NCBI GenBank assembly: GCA_036417435.1
Contig: CM070904.1
Span: 128,898,695-128,962,694, forward strand
DNA: 64,000 nt
Direction: 5' to 3'
DNA from: Inia geoffrensis
Taxonomy: Eukaryota; Chordata; Mammalia; Artiodactyla; Iniidae
Shown here: piece after piece, positions 42,006 through 57,229 of the stretch
Layout: the number at the start of each line of letters is the position of its first letter
Numbering within the stretch: position 1 is the first letter of the stretch
Made by a program: the position numbers and the translations under genes
Notes under the pieces: generated by a model
Told to the model about the DNA's origin: nothing
Database searches by the model: none
Seen by the model: only the letters and a program-made list of their open reading frames with translations

Positions 42006-43163
42006 TTCCCTTTCTCTCTGCTCCCCAGTTTCCCTTCATGAACCTTTCATGTCCTTCAATGATGATTCTCTAAAATTTTTCACCTTGTTTATCTCGAGAT
42101 TCTCAAGCCAAAAATGTTCTTCTAGGACCATTATGATTCTCCTTGCACAGATGAAACATTCGGTGATTGGAACGTGCAGTTTTCAGACATCATACTCCAT
42201 CAAGGCCTTTTTGGAGGAGGAGCCACTTCACAAGCCCCAAGCTCAGGCAGCCCGCACCAGGTTTAATGTTCTGCTCTTGCATCTAGAACTACCTCGTTTC
42301 TGCACTAGGCCATGCAAGTTATGTAGCTAGTTTTGTTTGGAGAGGAGCCTTTTCTAAAATCCATACCCTCATTTTTTTTTTTTTTTCATACCCTCATATC
42401 TTTGATCACTGGATGCTGAGAAAATTGCACACACTTTGTGCCCTATGGCAGCAGGTCCACCTGGAAAGGACCATCCTTGTGAGGCTTGGGCAGGATGTCA
42501 CTGAATTTCCCGCTTGGTTTTCATGGAAGGAAGCCCGGTAGAGACTCTGTGATCAGGCTCTTTAAGGCGTTCCTAGGCAGCCTGCCTTGAAAGTGATATG
42601 TTTCCAGTAGGATTGGAATGCATCAATATGCAAAAATATGTTTTTGCAATCTCCAATGCCTGAAGGGGAAGATTGAACAGAAAAGAATCCTATAGTACGT
42701 TGAAGGGCTGTTGGATGACATTTCAGCTCTCAAAGATCCCCCGGGCCCGCAGAACTGGTAAACTTCAGGCCCCCCGTCCCCCAGCACCGGTGTCTCCTGC
42801 ACACCCTGCATCACAATGCTCCTTCCCCCACTTCTGCCCACAGACCAGTCTCGGCTTCAACCACTGCTTTACAGTCCATCTTGACTAACCTCCTGCCCTA
42901 AGTCCCTCCCAGAGTCAAGGCCCATCTTAAACCTCTGGTTATATTGCTCCCTGCCTCCTGTTCTTTCCAGACTCCTTCCCTTTGTGCCCAGGATGTAGCA
43001 GGACAGAATCCTAGAAACACAGCTCCTTTCTCTAAGTGGATTCCACGCAGAATCTCTCATTGTTCTGCTAGGACTGTCAGCAAGCCTCCCCACTACCCTT
43101 CTCCCTGGATTTCTCACCGCTGAACAAAGCCAGCCTCACTAACCCAATTGAGTGGGGCGAGGC
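42006..43163. other. Unique sequence with weak L2 traces, no gene seen
   Basis: Bases 42830-42990 ('ctgccctaagtccctcccag') may be L2-derived. Open frames are short and overlap on both strands. A T run of 15 lies at about 42373-42387. Confidence 0.35.
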
Positions 43164-43178
43164 GGGGGGGGGGGGGGG
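43164..43178 (+). repeat. Poly-G run (15 G)
   Basis: A homopolymer of about 15 G, preceded by GGGGCGAGG. It could fold as a G-quadruplex and is prone to sequencing error. Confidence 0.8.
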
Positions 43179-43494
43179 TCCCTCGCTGAACAAAGGGCTT
43201 GACCGCAACACAGATTCCCAGCATGCCCCAGTAGGTGCAAAAAGCAAAGCAGAACAGTACTTGTCAATGTGGAAAATGTGTTGGCATTGTCTCCAAAGTC
43301 TAAAAGGAAACTTTTTTTTTTTTAATACCGTAAGAGCTATCGGATCTTTCTCTTTCATACCCAAAATTTCATAAATACTTTCTTCTTGTTCTAACAAAGA
43401 AGAAAATTGTATTTCACATGCCAGATATTGTAAAGTTCATCTGGGAAATAAATTCTTAAGACTAACTATATCATTTTTGAAAAATAAAGATGGT
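43179..43494. other. Unique sequence
   Basis: No gene or repeat supported. Confidence 0.35.
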
Positions 43495-43985
43495 GACGTG
43501 AGACATACTCTAAAAAATATTATAAAGCAAAACGATGACGACCAACAGTACAATGATGGCCCAGAAACAATTAAACAAAATAGAAATGATGGAAACACAT
43601 GTTACAGATAAAGGTAACATATGATAAAGGTAAAATTGCAAATTAGTAAGGAAATGAAAGATTTTTTTCATCAAAATCGTATTTGTACAATTGGCTAAGG
43701 TTTTGGGAGATATGATTAAGTCCTTACTTTTCATCTTAAACCAAAATGAATTCCTGACAGATGAAGGATTTGTATCCTTAAAAATTTATCCAAAGCCATA
43801 AAAATAAGAGAAAAAAATACTGGTAAAAGACTTATATTCCATGAAAGTGAAATGGGGACTTAGAAACTCAACACCAAAGACAGACAGGTAGGTCACCGGG
43901 ATGATTTTAACCAGGACTGCCAGACATGTACGAGGCCAGAAACACAGCGTACATGTGAAGGCCTGCATATCACACATGTAAATAT
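43495..43985 (+). repeat. Old L1 ORF2 3' fragment
   Basis: 'gaaatgatggaaacacatgt', 'gacagatgaaggatttgtat', 'ccatgaaagtgaaatgggga' and the surrounding A-rich composition resemble a decayed L1M segment; order is consistent but similarity is weak. Confidence 0.4.
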
Positions 43986-44039
43986 CTGCAACTTATAAAA
44001 CAAGTTAACATATTGTTAAGTTAAATATGATGTATCCTT

Positions 44040-44233
44040 GGGGCTTCTCTGGTGGCGCAGTGGTTGAGAGTCTGCCTGCCGATGCAGGGAACACGGGTTC
44101 GTGCCCCGGTCCGGGAAGATCCCACGTGCCGCGGAGCGGCTGGGCCCGTGAGCCATGGCCGCTGAGCCTGCGCGTCCGGAGCCTGTTGCTCCGCAACAGG
44201 AGAGGCCACAACAGTGAGAGGCCCACGTACCAC

Positions 44234-44268
<35 letters not shown>
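44040..44268 (+). repeat. CHR-type SINE, short cetacean form, with (TA)n tail
   Basis: Starts 'ggggcttctctggtggcgca'. It ends in poly-A followed by about 11 TA units. The exact duplication ATATGATGTAT flanks it at 44025-44035 and 44269-44279. Confidence 0.97.
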
Positions 44269-44271
<3 letters not shown>

Positions 44272-44279
44272 TGATGTAT

Positions 44280-44730
44280 ACTTTTAACTTGACAAATATA
44301 CTATCACAGCAAACAACAAAAGCGAAAGAATTTGCATAAAGCCATGGTGTTTATATGACTGGAAGTTGGCAAAATATCAAAATCCAAACTTAACCATTAT
44401 TGCATCGTGTCTGGATGTGCTACCACCAAGCCAGCAATATTTGGGGAAGTCATACAACAAATGTGTGCATAATTAACATGCTATTTATTCAATAAAATTA
44501 TTTTCTTATTTTCACTTCTCAAAAATCTATATTATTTTTTCTGCATAATTTGCGTTCCATTGATACTAATGATTTAAAGGATTAAAAAGTACAATTTAAT
44601 TGCATTCCAAATGTACAAAATTTGAACTATTTTCTTCAAAATAGCAACTGAATGAAGATAAAACATCTAAAATTATTTTCGTGAGTTTTCAAAGAATATT
44701 TGTCTTCTAAGATATTCAAGATCTTAATTA
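44280..44730. other. AT-rich unique sequence
   Basis: No gene or known repeat seen. Confidence 0.4.
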
Positions 44731-44749
44731 AAATTAAAAGGCAGAGTTT

Positions 44750-45376
44750 CTACCATATGACCCAGCAATCCCACTCCTGGGCATATACCCGGATAAAATC
44801 ATAATTCAAAAAGATACATGCACCCCAATGTTCACTGGTGCACTATTTACAATAGCTAGGACACGGAAGCAACCTAAATGTCCAGCAACAGAGGAATAGG
44901 TAAAGAAGATGTGCTACATACATACAATGGAATATTACTCAACCATAAAAGGAACGAAATTCTACCATTTTCAGAGACGTGGATGGACCTAGACACTGTC
45001 ATACCAAGGGAAGGAAGTCAGAAAGAGAAAAACAAATATCATGTAATATTGCTTATATGTGGAATCTAGAAAAACGATACAGATACACAGGTGTAGAGAA
45101 CAAACGTATGGATACCAAGGGGGGAAAAAGGGAGATGAATTGGGAGATTGGGATTGATATATATACACTACTGATACTATGTATAAAATAGATGACTAAT
45201 GAGAACCTACTGTGGAGCACAGGGAAGTCTACCCAATGCTCTGTGGTGACCTAAATGGGAAGAAAATCCAAAAAAAGAGGGGATATATGTATACATATAG
45301 CTGATCCACTTTGCTGTACAACAGAAACTAATACAACATTGTAAAACAACTATATTCCAATAAAAAATTTATTAAA
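44750..45376 (+). repeat. 5'-truncated young L1 insertion
   Basis: From the ORF2 end ('taccatatgacccagcaatc', 'ggaatattactcaaccataa') through the 3' UTR to 'ccaataaaaaatttatt'. It is flanked by a 19-base duplication differing at one site: AAATTAAAAGGCAGAGTTT (44731-44749) and AAATTAAAAGGCAAAGTTT (45377-45395). It is a clean single retrotransposition event, 627 bases. Confidence 0.95.
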
Positions 45377-45395
45377 AAATTAAAAGGCAAAGTTT

Positions 45396-45635
45396 AAACT
45401 CATGGTTACAAGAATTTTAAATCACTATTATCTATGCAGAACTGAAACTTCAAATTTATTTTTATTAAATCTTACTAAATATTTTAATAAAACAAAAGCA
45501 TTTGCAAGTCCAACATTCGCTGTTCCTGTTGTGAAGATAAAGAAACAAAATCATCCTTTACACCTGTTGTATTTACATATATGTGTGTGTGTATGATATT
45601 AATCCTTACAGAGAGCAATGTGTGTACATATATAT

Positions 45636-45637
<2 letters not shown>
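45396..45637. other. AT-rich unique sequence
   Basis: Nothing supported; ends in a TATA/GAGA-rich stretch. Confidence 0.35.
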
Positions 45638-45680
<43 letters not shown>

Positions 45681-45684
45681 GAGA
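45638..45684 (+). repeat. (GACA)n / (GA)n microsatellite
   Basis: About eight GACA units flanked by GA runs. An A run of 15 follows at about 45753. Confidence 0.95.
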
Positions 45685-46491
45685 CTATGAATTATTCAGT
45701 ATTGCAACATGTTCCTTGGCCACCATGTGCAACTGTAAATAGAAAGACCTCCAAAAAAAAAAAAAAAGACCTCCAGATTCAAGAATTTGCACACACAAAG
45801 AGGCAAGAAAGTGGACACTCAATCCAACCATTAAATTGTATTTTAATATGCCAGACTATATTTACTTCATACTCTCCAAGAGGCAGGGTTTGACCAGTCT
45901 GTCTTTTTTCTCCCCCGAGCACTTGTGTCACTCAGCTCTCCCCACTTGGGAGCAGCTGCTCTTCCCAACTTTAGCTGCACACAGCACACACACCATCCTA
46001 GTATGGAGACACAGTCCCCTTTGATTTAAGGACATGAGCAAGAGATGAGAAAGTTTTCTAGGAAGCTGAATGATGTTAGTCAAAAGAGCTGTTATTTAGG
46101 GTACGGACCCCACTGTACCAGTGCTAGGCACACCCAGTCCCTAAGAGACTTTGGCTTTGATAACAATAAAAAATCACCTTCTCATAAAACAAACAGGAAC
46201 CCATGAATAAAGCCAAGAAAACGAACTAGCAACCTCAAATATATGTGTGTCACATACACAACAAACCAATGCTTAATAGCATTACTATGTAAAAAAACAA
46301 ATTGTACAAATGGTTTCACAAGTGTTCCCAATGTAAGATGTGTAAGGATAATGACACCAAACAATTCATGAAAGAAAGACTATAGAAGACAAACTATATA
46401 TATAAATGCATGCATAAAATATATAAATATATTTTAAAATATATAATATATAAATAGATATATGTAATTCAAACTTAACAATAGGCCTTAC
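45685..46491. other. Unique sequence, no gene seen
   Basis: AT-rich, with a TATA-rich block at 46390-46465. No domains. Confidence 0.4.
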
Positions 46492-46619
46492 CTTCCTGGT
46501 AAAAGAGCCATGGCGGAGATCCTGGGCAACCTCAAGGGTGCTATTTGCAGGTTCAGGAGAAGACCTGCCTTTTGAGAGAAGCAAGGATGGGAGCCCACAA
46601 GGAAGTGGGGTTGGGAAAT
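46492..46619 (-). CDS. Candidate 128-nt coding exon, host gene not recognised
   Basis: On the minus strand it lies between a good acceptor (CCTTGGTGCCCTTACAG) and a strong donor (AGGAAG|GTAAGG). Two frames are open. The frame ending in phase 0 reads FPTPLPCGLPSLLLSKGRSS and then ANSTLEVAQDLRHGSFTRK. It carries a potential N-glycosylation site (NST) and a polar, exon-like C-terminal half. The plus strand carries a Kozak-good ATG (GCCATGGCGGAG) in the same bases, but that frame stops soon. I cannot name a gene, and a spliced non-coding or cryptic exon is equally possible. Confidence 0.27.
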
Positions 46620-48004
46620 CTGTAAGGGCACCAAGGATGCTATTTCAGGCAGCAGAGTGGTGGCAGTGGTCAAAGGCCACAGAGCAATCCAGAAGGGGAG
46701 GGGCTTCCTTACTTCACCTTTGGGGTCCAGAGAGGCAGGAAAAGACAGGCTGCCCGGTGTTTGCTGTTGTCAAGGTGACGGAGAGTAACCACCACCAGCG
46801 TGGCTCTGAGGGCCCATGATGTGTGAGGAGCTGTGCCAGACACTTTCAGGGGGCACTTGTTTGATATCTGACAGCCTTGTTCTCATGTTCCCTGAGAAAA
46901 AATATAGTCCATGGCCCTCGGGAGGTCACCAGGGATCTCTGAAAGAGCGAGTCAGAAAACTGATGGCTTTGCCAAAAACAGATTTGCAAATCCGGGACCC
47001 GATGCTATTTTAAATAGCCTCGGCCTCTACTAGCACAGAAATTAAACTCACCAGCTTTTGCTTAGAGTTATTGGACTCTATATCTAAAACGTCACTTCTT
47101 CTTTCATAAAACACATAGCCAAGAATTTTCTGCTGCCATTATTAATTTAAGCTATCAATAAACATTTAACTAGACTCTTAGGACAAACAGCTAGTGAGAC
47201 TAAAAATAAATTATTTTTATTTGCCACTAGCTGCTAAACAAAGGACTTTACAAGTCATTGTTAAAAAGAAATATTACAAGAGCCAAGTCTTGGAAACCAC
47301 CCTCATTTTCCACTATATCATAGAATTATGTATTAAGTAATAGAGGCTCAAATAAAATCAGAACACACTTTTTTCTAAGTCATCCTTTTCACAGCCACAT
47401 TCTCACTGGAATACTATGCTAAAGACAGTGGTACTAATTTTATCCTAGATTTAACTAAACTGAGATAATTACAACCCTAAATTTTAGTTTTACAAAAAAA
47501 GGGCTGTTTTCCATTGATCCAGTAGATTCTTGCCCTCTGCTACTCTCCTGGGCTCCCATACATATTGCCATCTCTACTCCATAGAGAAGTTCTCCCTGGT
47601 AATAGCATTTGATCCTGGAAATAACAGACAAATTGAAAACAAAAGGGTTAATTGCTTGCCTCCTTCAAAGGTGGTCTCTAAAGCAGAATTTCTGGATTAC
47701 ATGTGAAATTGTTTTTGTTAAATAAGCACCATCTAGAAAAACCAGGAAGAGTGTATATTTATACCTTCTTGAGTCTGAAATAGCAGGACGTGGAGGGCAT
47801 TTGCTCTAAAAAGTGCTCCCAAGCAACTAACTGTGACCAAGGTCAGTTTCTTCCACCTCCCAGAAGCTTCACTGATAAAAGGTCAATGTCCCCTTTTAAG
47901 CCATGCAGATTCCAAGGCCTTAAAAGTCCTACCTCTCTCTCTTTTTTTTCTTTGGGGGGGGGCAGATATCACTTTTATTACTTTTGTTCACATAATACTT
48001 TTTA
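46620..48004. other. 1.4-kb repeat-poor sequence, possible conserved non-coding DNA at 47040-47480
   Basis: No recognised mobile element. Bases 47040-47480 are AT-rich with many TTAAT, TAATT and CAATAAA motifs and few stops in any meaningful frame. Any regulatory role is a guess. Confidence 0.35.
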
Positions 48005-48295
48005 AAAAAATTTTTATTGGAGTATAGATTTGCAAATCAACAGAGGCATAGATAAAGAAGAGTGGTACATATATACAATGGAATATTACTCAGTCATAAA
48101 AAGGAATGAAATTGGGTCATTTGTAGAGACATGGATGGACCTAGAGACTGCCATACAGAGTGAAGTAAGTCAGAAAGAGAAAAACAATTGTATATTAACA
48201 TATGTATGTGGAATCTAAAAAAATGGTATAGATGATCTTATTTGCAAAGCAGAAATAGAGACACAGATGTAGAGAACAAACGTACAGACACCTGC
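48005..48295 (+). repeat. L1 3' fragment with an inverted 5' end
   Basis: Bases 48008-48028 ('tttttattggagtatag') are antisense L1 3' end. From about 48040 the sequence turns to sense L1 ('ggaatattactcagtcataa', 'catggatggacctagagact', 'tgtagagaacaaacgtacag'). This back-to-back join is the usual mark of twin priming. The sense part stops at about 48290 without poly-A. Confidence 0.75.
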
Positions 48296-48640
48296 CTCTC
48301 CATTGTTCTTCTCCAACGACTCATCTAAGTTTTGATTACTAATATTGTTATTGTTGTTGTTGTTGTTATTTGCACTGTGCTGATCTACCATGGAGTTAGA
48401 GAGATTGAAGAATTTTTGTAAAAACAGCTGACATGGTGTAAGTACAACCAGACTTCCAGTGCACGTAGACAAATGCACAATTTTAATCACATGAATTTTG
48501 CTAAGATCGCAAAATAATTCGGAGACACTGTTTCCCCATGGGTCACACCACTGGTGTTTACGTGTGGCTGTACTTCAGCAATTGGTCTGAACTCACATCA
48601 CACCCAACACTTCTGTTTTCTAAGGCTTAAGAATAATAAG
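48296..48640. other. Non-L1 sequence lying between two L1 3' pieces
   Basis: About 345 bases with a (TTG)n run at 48352-48368. It does not match the L1 3' UTR and may be an insertion, a replacement, or flank of two separate L1 events. Confidence 0.4.
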
Positions 48641-48644
48641 ACTG

Positions 48645-48725
48645 GTAACTGATTCACTTTGCTGTAGAGCAAAAACTACCACAACATTGTAAAGCGACTC
48701 CAATAAAAATTAACAAAAAAAAAAC
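48645..48725 (+). repeat. L1 3' end fragment
   Basis: 'gattcactttgctgtagagc', 'ccacaacattgtaaagcgac' and TCCAATAAAAATT with an A-rich tail. Confidence 0.8.
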
Positions 48726-48734
48726 AAAACAAAG

Positions 48735-48800
48735 GAGCAGCAGCCTGGGAGTGCAGGCATATAGTAGGCACTCGTTAAATATCTGTTTAATGAATGTGCA
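48735..48800 (+). repeat. L2 LINE tail remnant
   Basis: 'gcatatagtaggcactcgtt' and AAATATCTGTTTAATGAATG match the extreme 3' tail of L2. Confidence 0.45.
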
Positions 48801-50284
48801 CAATCTATTTGTGAGATCTCGAACTGCTAACTCATTATGGTCAATTCTGCGGGAGAGAAGCCCTTGGCTTTGGCACTGGACTCTGCGCTGAGGCAAGGCA
48901 GATGCTGGGGGATCTTACAGAGATGCTCCGTCCAATGGGAACCACCAGGTGGAAGTGATGTAAAGATATCTAGACATGGCTCAGGAAATCTACAGCAAGA
49001 TCATGGTGGGGGAGGCTTGCTGATGTGGGATGGAAAATGGTCAACATCAGGCAGGAAGTTATCACTGGTCTGTAGAGGGAGGGGACCACAGGGATGTGTT
49101 AGATTTCAGTTCCCGAGATGGACACATCCAGTACCCACGGGACAGGGCCATAAGTGAAGTGGGACAGACACTAGACCCATCAGAGGTCTAGAGGGAAAAT
49201 AAGGACCAAATCCAAGGTCCAGGTGGAATTACCTGGATCTGCAGTGGGTCCAGTGTCTTGGGGCTCAGGAATAAAGGAGGATTCATTTATAACGGCCGTC
49301 TGGTCAGAGTGACGCTTGCTGAGAAAGGGAAACCTTGCTCAGCCTCTCAGGGTTGGTCTGGACAAGTTTAAATATCTGACCAGATAGGAAAAGGGAGGAT
49401 GGAATGTCCCTATATCCCCAGCTAAAGGAAGAAGAGGAACTTGGAGTCTGGGCTACAGAAGTGGGAACGGCCCTAGAAAATACGATTAAACGGAAATCAT
49501 TCCGCCAAGGCTATAAAATCATTTCATTCGACCCAGTGATTGTAAAACCCCTATTGTAAAAACAGGGAGAAAGGGGAGGAGGCAATGATTAGTATGTGTT
49601 CCCAAACTTAATTGCTTTTAAAATCAGATTTCTGTTCAGTCAGTGAATAGTGCATATACCAAGAGAAGAAAATCACAAACGAACTTTGCTTAAAAACCTG
49701 TTACTATAGACTCTCAGTTCTTAAATCACACTTATTAGTTCCTACTATTGTTAGGGAAAATTGTAAAAGACTTTAAAGTGGGGACAAAAATTACCGTGTG
49801 TCCCATCTAGCACACCCTTCCAAAGCCCCTGTGCACTGTCTTTGAATTATTTTACAACTTTGTAAGTTTTAGAAAATTGACACTAATACAAATTATCTTT
49901 GCTCATAAAAATGTAAATTATTTGCATCCGCCGTAATGCAATTGATTACTGACCCATTTGCAGCTATCTGTAGGATCTTTTCTGTATCTCTTATCTGCCG
50001 TTATACGTGTGGCACTTGGAATTCTCCTTTGAACAGGTCGTAACATCTCACTGGTTCCCTCATTTATTGATGAGTTAAATAGCAGGAAGTGTTTCTCCTA
50101 AATCAGTATGACTTATGTTTATATCTCTTTTAAAAGATTCTCTTTTAATACTGCAAAACAGTTGAGAATACTCAGTCATATGGAAAGATAAAAGGTTGAA
50201 GTAACATGTACTGGAACATGAATGAATAAAGTAAAAAAACAAACAAACGAAAAACAAAAAACAGCATTTGTGACAGAAGAACTG
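48801..50284. other. 1.5-kb repeat-poor sequence, with a motif-rich block at 49880-50000
   Basis: A 106-codon plus frame (48837-49157) has no domain or splice context. Bases 49895-49985 carry an octamer-like ATTTGCAT, then TAATGCAATTGATTA. This cluster of POU/homeodomain-type sites is the kind seen in conserved developmental enhancers. No gene was found. Confidence 0.35.
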
Positions 50285-50440
50285 TGAACTGGTCATTTGA
50301 AGACCTGGGCTCCAGTCTCAGGGCTGGCATTGATTGCGAAGCCCTGAGTAAGTCCGTGTAAAGGGGACTCTGGGACTCAGTTTCCCCTCGGGAGCAATGA
50401 AGGTGAACTACACTAGCTCTGATTTCTGTGATTCCACACC
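50285..50440 (+). repeat. Possible MIR fragment
   Basis: 'gaagacctgggctccagtct' and 'tgggactcagtttcccctcg' keep the MIR sense order. Confidence 0.45.
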
Positions 50441-50693
50441 ATTAAATTCAACTTGATTTGGCTTTGAACATGGGGCTTATAATCAATTACAAAGGTAAAA
50501 TCCTAAAGCATGGATCTAAAACAACAAATATTGGGTTGAAAAAGTTTTCTCAATATAAAGCAAAAATCTCTGTTTACCCATCACTAAACAGGAGTGCGGG
50601 CAGCTGTCAGCAGGCAGGCTACAGTCTGAACACACCGAGAAAGAGCTGCCAGGATGACCAACTGGACTCTGGCCACTTAAAAGGGGCACATGG

Positions 50694-50895
50694 GGGCTTC
50701 CCTGGTGGCGCAGTGGTTGAGAGTCCGCCTGCCGATGCAGGGGACACAGGTTCGTGCCCCGGTTCGGGAAGATCCCGCATACCGCGGAGTGGCTGGGCCC
50801 GTGAGCCACAGCCGCTGAGCCTGTGTGTCCGGAGCCTGTGCTCCGCAATGGGAGAGGCCGCAACAGTGAGAGGCCCGCCTACCAAAAAAAAAAAG
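50694..50895 (+). repeat. CHR-type SINE, short cetacean form
   Basis: Starts 'gggcttccctggtggcgcag' and ends in A-rich sequence after 'gagaggcccgcctacc'. The exact duplication AGGGGCACATGG flanks it at 50682-50693 and 50896-50907. Confidence 0.97.
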
Positions 50896-50907
50896 AGGGG
50901 CACATGG

Positions 50908-51252
50908 GAAGGAGGGGCATGGCTGTGCCCACAGCCCAGGCTTCAGTGACCAGCAGTGATGATGTCCAGCAGAGACGTTTCAATGCAATTACCCTACAGA
51001 AGAAAGAGCAGCTATCCTGACCTACAAATTATCATTAGTCAACAAATCAACAAACGTGACAGCGCTTGCAAATTTCAATTTGAAATAAAGGAATAATGAA
51101 GGTATAACTGAATTGATGAATTGAAGTACATTAGCTTTGAATATATACATTTGTATATGTGCATGTATACATATTCAGAATATACATACTTTCATGTATA
51201 TATACATATAAATATTCAAAGCAACTTACAGTGAAATGTTCCAAATATCTCT
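50908..51252. other. Unique sequence, AT-rich on the right
   Basis: No gene seen. A TATACATA-rich block lies at 51140-51215. Confidence 0.4.
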
Positions 51253-51266
51253 GAAATTTTTTTTAA

Positions 51267-54963
<3,697 letters not shown>

Positions 54964-54976
54964 GAAATTTTTTTAA

Positions 54977-55129
54977 GTTATTTATTTTCAAACCTCATTG
55001 AGTACTTAGAGGTCCAGATTTAACTTGGCAGAGAAGGGAAGCAGTGGGTGTAAAGAGCCTGTTACCCAGCTGGCCACCGCTTTGGGACAAGCTGACTGAG
55101 TGTCTCACGGGACAGTTTTAGAGAGACTC
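54977..55129. other. Short unique sequence
   Basis: Nothing supported. Confidence 0.4.
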
Positions 55130-55211
55130 TTTTTCTTTTATTGGAGTGTATTTGCTTTACAACGTTGTGTTGGTTTCTGCTATACAACAAAATGAATCAG
55201 CTATATGTACT
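55130..55211 (-). repeat. L1 3' end fragment, antisense
   Basis: 'ttttattggagtgtatttgc', 'tttacaacgttgtgttggtt' and 'caacaaaatgaatcagctat': the last 80 bases of a young L1. Confidence 0.82.
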
Positions 55212-56134
55212 CTTAAGAGTGACTGCAGATCCAAACTGTCCAACCAGAGGGAGGCGTGGAAAAAAATGGATCCTCCAGCCTCCACCCCTGTTGGTCAAAG
55301 CTTGTTCATCAGAGCATCACGACCCTGAACTTTCGGGTTGGGGCACGCGTGACACTGGTGGTTCCCCTATGGTCCATCCTTGGTGACAACAGGGATGCCC
55401 AGAGACAGGAGATGGGATATTGGGTGTGACAAGGGGTACTGTCCAATCCTGCCCTCAGGCCACACGAAGGATTGGAGCAGCCACCTCAGTGGTCCCTAAG
55501 GTGACAGTGGCCTGGACCCCCTCATTGCCAGGGCCACTCTCGTCAGAAAGCACAGCAAGCACACAGACCTGCGGAGGTGCGTAACCACATCCCAAACACA
55601 CAGCAAAGTTCTCAGAGTCTTTATGCATAATTCTATCTTGGCTTCATTTACTATCTTCCCTTTTTTTTTTCCATGAGAAAAATGTCCAGTCACTTCTGTA
55701 TTCCTGGTTCAAATGAGCAGCCTCCATTTTTTCATTCCTTTCCCTTTGCCTCATGAATCAACGTGAAATATACTTTCAAACAACTCTTTAAGGAGAGTCA
55801 TATTTTCAGCATGTTCACTAACTTAACCTAAGAAAAATCACATCTTATAGAGGAAAGTTCACTGTCATAAGTTTAAATTGTCCCTCGAACCCAAAAAATC
55901 CTGGTCCTAGAACCTGTGTATCTTTTACGACTCACTTCTTAACAGGCCTTAAATCTTCCATAAAGAAGGAGTCATTAAATAGAGAAATGTTAACCAGCAG
56001 ATGGGTCTCATTTTCCCTTGTCTGGTGGAGTGCATATATCTACCTGGATTAATGGCAGTCCCTCTAACCCTTGGAAAGAGCTTTCTTTCCAAGTTCCGTT
56101 TGACATATGCCTACAGCCACATCCAGCGGAAGCC
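55212..56134. other. Unique sequence upstream of a possible signal-peptide exon
   Basis: No repeat recognised. A TATA-like GCATATATCT lies at about 56032, roughly 100 bases before the ATG at 56135. Confidence 0.35.
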
Positions 56135-56196
56135 ATGAAGTCGGGGTCCTTCTCCTTTCTGCTTCTTTTGCTGTTCCTTTTGATCTCTAATTGTAG
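56135..56196 (+). CDS. Possible first coding exon encoding a signal peptide
   Basis: An ATG in good context (GAAGCCATGA) opens MKSGSFSFLLLLLFLLISNC, a basic start followed by a long Leu/Phe core and a polar end: a classic secretion signal. The exon would end at TGTAG|GTGTAA in phase 2; unspliced, the frame stops four codons later. Small secreted-protein genes (for example WAP/Kunitz inhibitors and beta-defensins) often have such a separate signal exon, but no cysteine-rich second exon was found downstream to 64,000. The donor is only moderate. A chance poly-pyrimidine-encoded Leu/Phe run is a real alternative. Confidence 0.25.
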
Positions 56197-57229
56197 GTGT
56201 AACACTTAGAGTACTCTTCACTGATGCAGAAATGTGGTGAAGAGCAAATAAGAGCTTCTGGCACATGTCCACTGTAGTATGGCGAATGACTCAGCATCAT
56301 GAATGACAAAGAGCTACACAGGTAAGGGATCCAGATAACACCACCCTGGAGAGAAGCTTCTGATCCCAATAATGATCATTCATAGAATTTGTTGTTGTTC
56401 TGGCCACTGTCTGCTATGTCAGCTCTCAGCCCACCTCACCCCCAGTCATTGCTGGGAATCCCCCAAGGGAAGCGTGGTGGAGACCGCAGACAGAGCCTGG
56501 TCTCCATGGTGATGTGCAGCTAAGTGTCCAGCCATGGGTAGACAAAGCTCACATTCAAGTTGAGGTTCCATGGTTCCCCTTCCTGAGTAAAACTTTGCTG
56601 TCCTTTGCCAATGCTTCTTTCCTTGCCCAAGGATCCTTTTTTGCTTGGAGAGGTGGGATAAGGGGCAATCTTTGCAATGGGCTCTCAGTAGCCCTCCTGG
56701 CATTGGCTCCCAGCTTTCCTAACTCTTCAACAAGGTTTGGCTGAGCAGGCGATTCCCTTAAGAGATGTCACTGGAGCCTCATGAGGCCCCTTGCATCAGC
56801 CATGGTCTGTGCAAAAAGCAGGCTCCTTGCCACGGAGCTCAGCTCCACCCAGTTGTAAAGAACCTCAAGCGTGGAGTATCCTGAGTCACGGCTGGGTGGT
56901 CAACAGATCCTAGGATCCCTAGGAGAGGACTGTGCCTCAGGGGACAAGAAGGTTCAGCCCATAGCCTGGATCTGCTCCCAGAGTGACCAACTGGTCCTGG
57001 TTTGCCCAGGACGTGTCCTGAGAACTGACTTAGTTTGGGGCAAACAAGAAAACTAGTCACCATACCTGCATTTTTTGTGCCCTTCTTCCCTGCTTTAGAG
57101 ACCCTGGGTTGATGGTGGGAGGCCTTTCCTAGCTTTTTTTCCAAAGGCCTCAGAGTATTCCAAAGAGAAAGTATCTCCTTCATGGAACAGCCTTACCCCT
57201 CATTCAAAATCAGTATGTATGCCCCACCA
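56197..57229. other. Unique sequence, no gene assigned
   Basis: A strong donor-like ACACAG|GTAAGG lies at about 56321 without a clear matching acceptor. Opposing frames at 56446-57183 have no domain. Confidence 0.35.
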
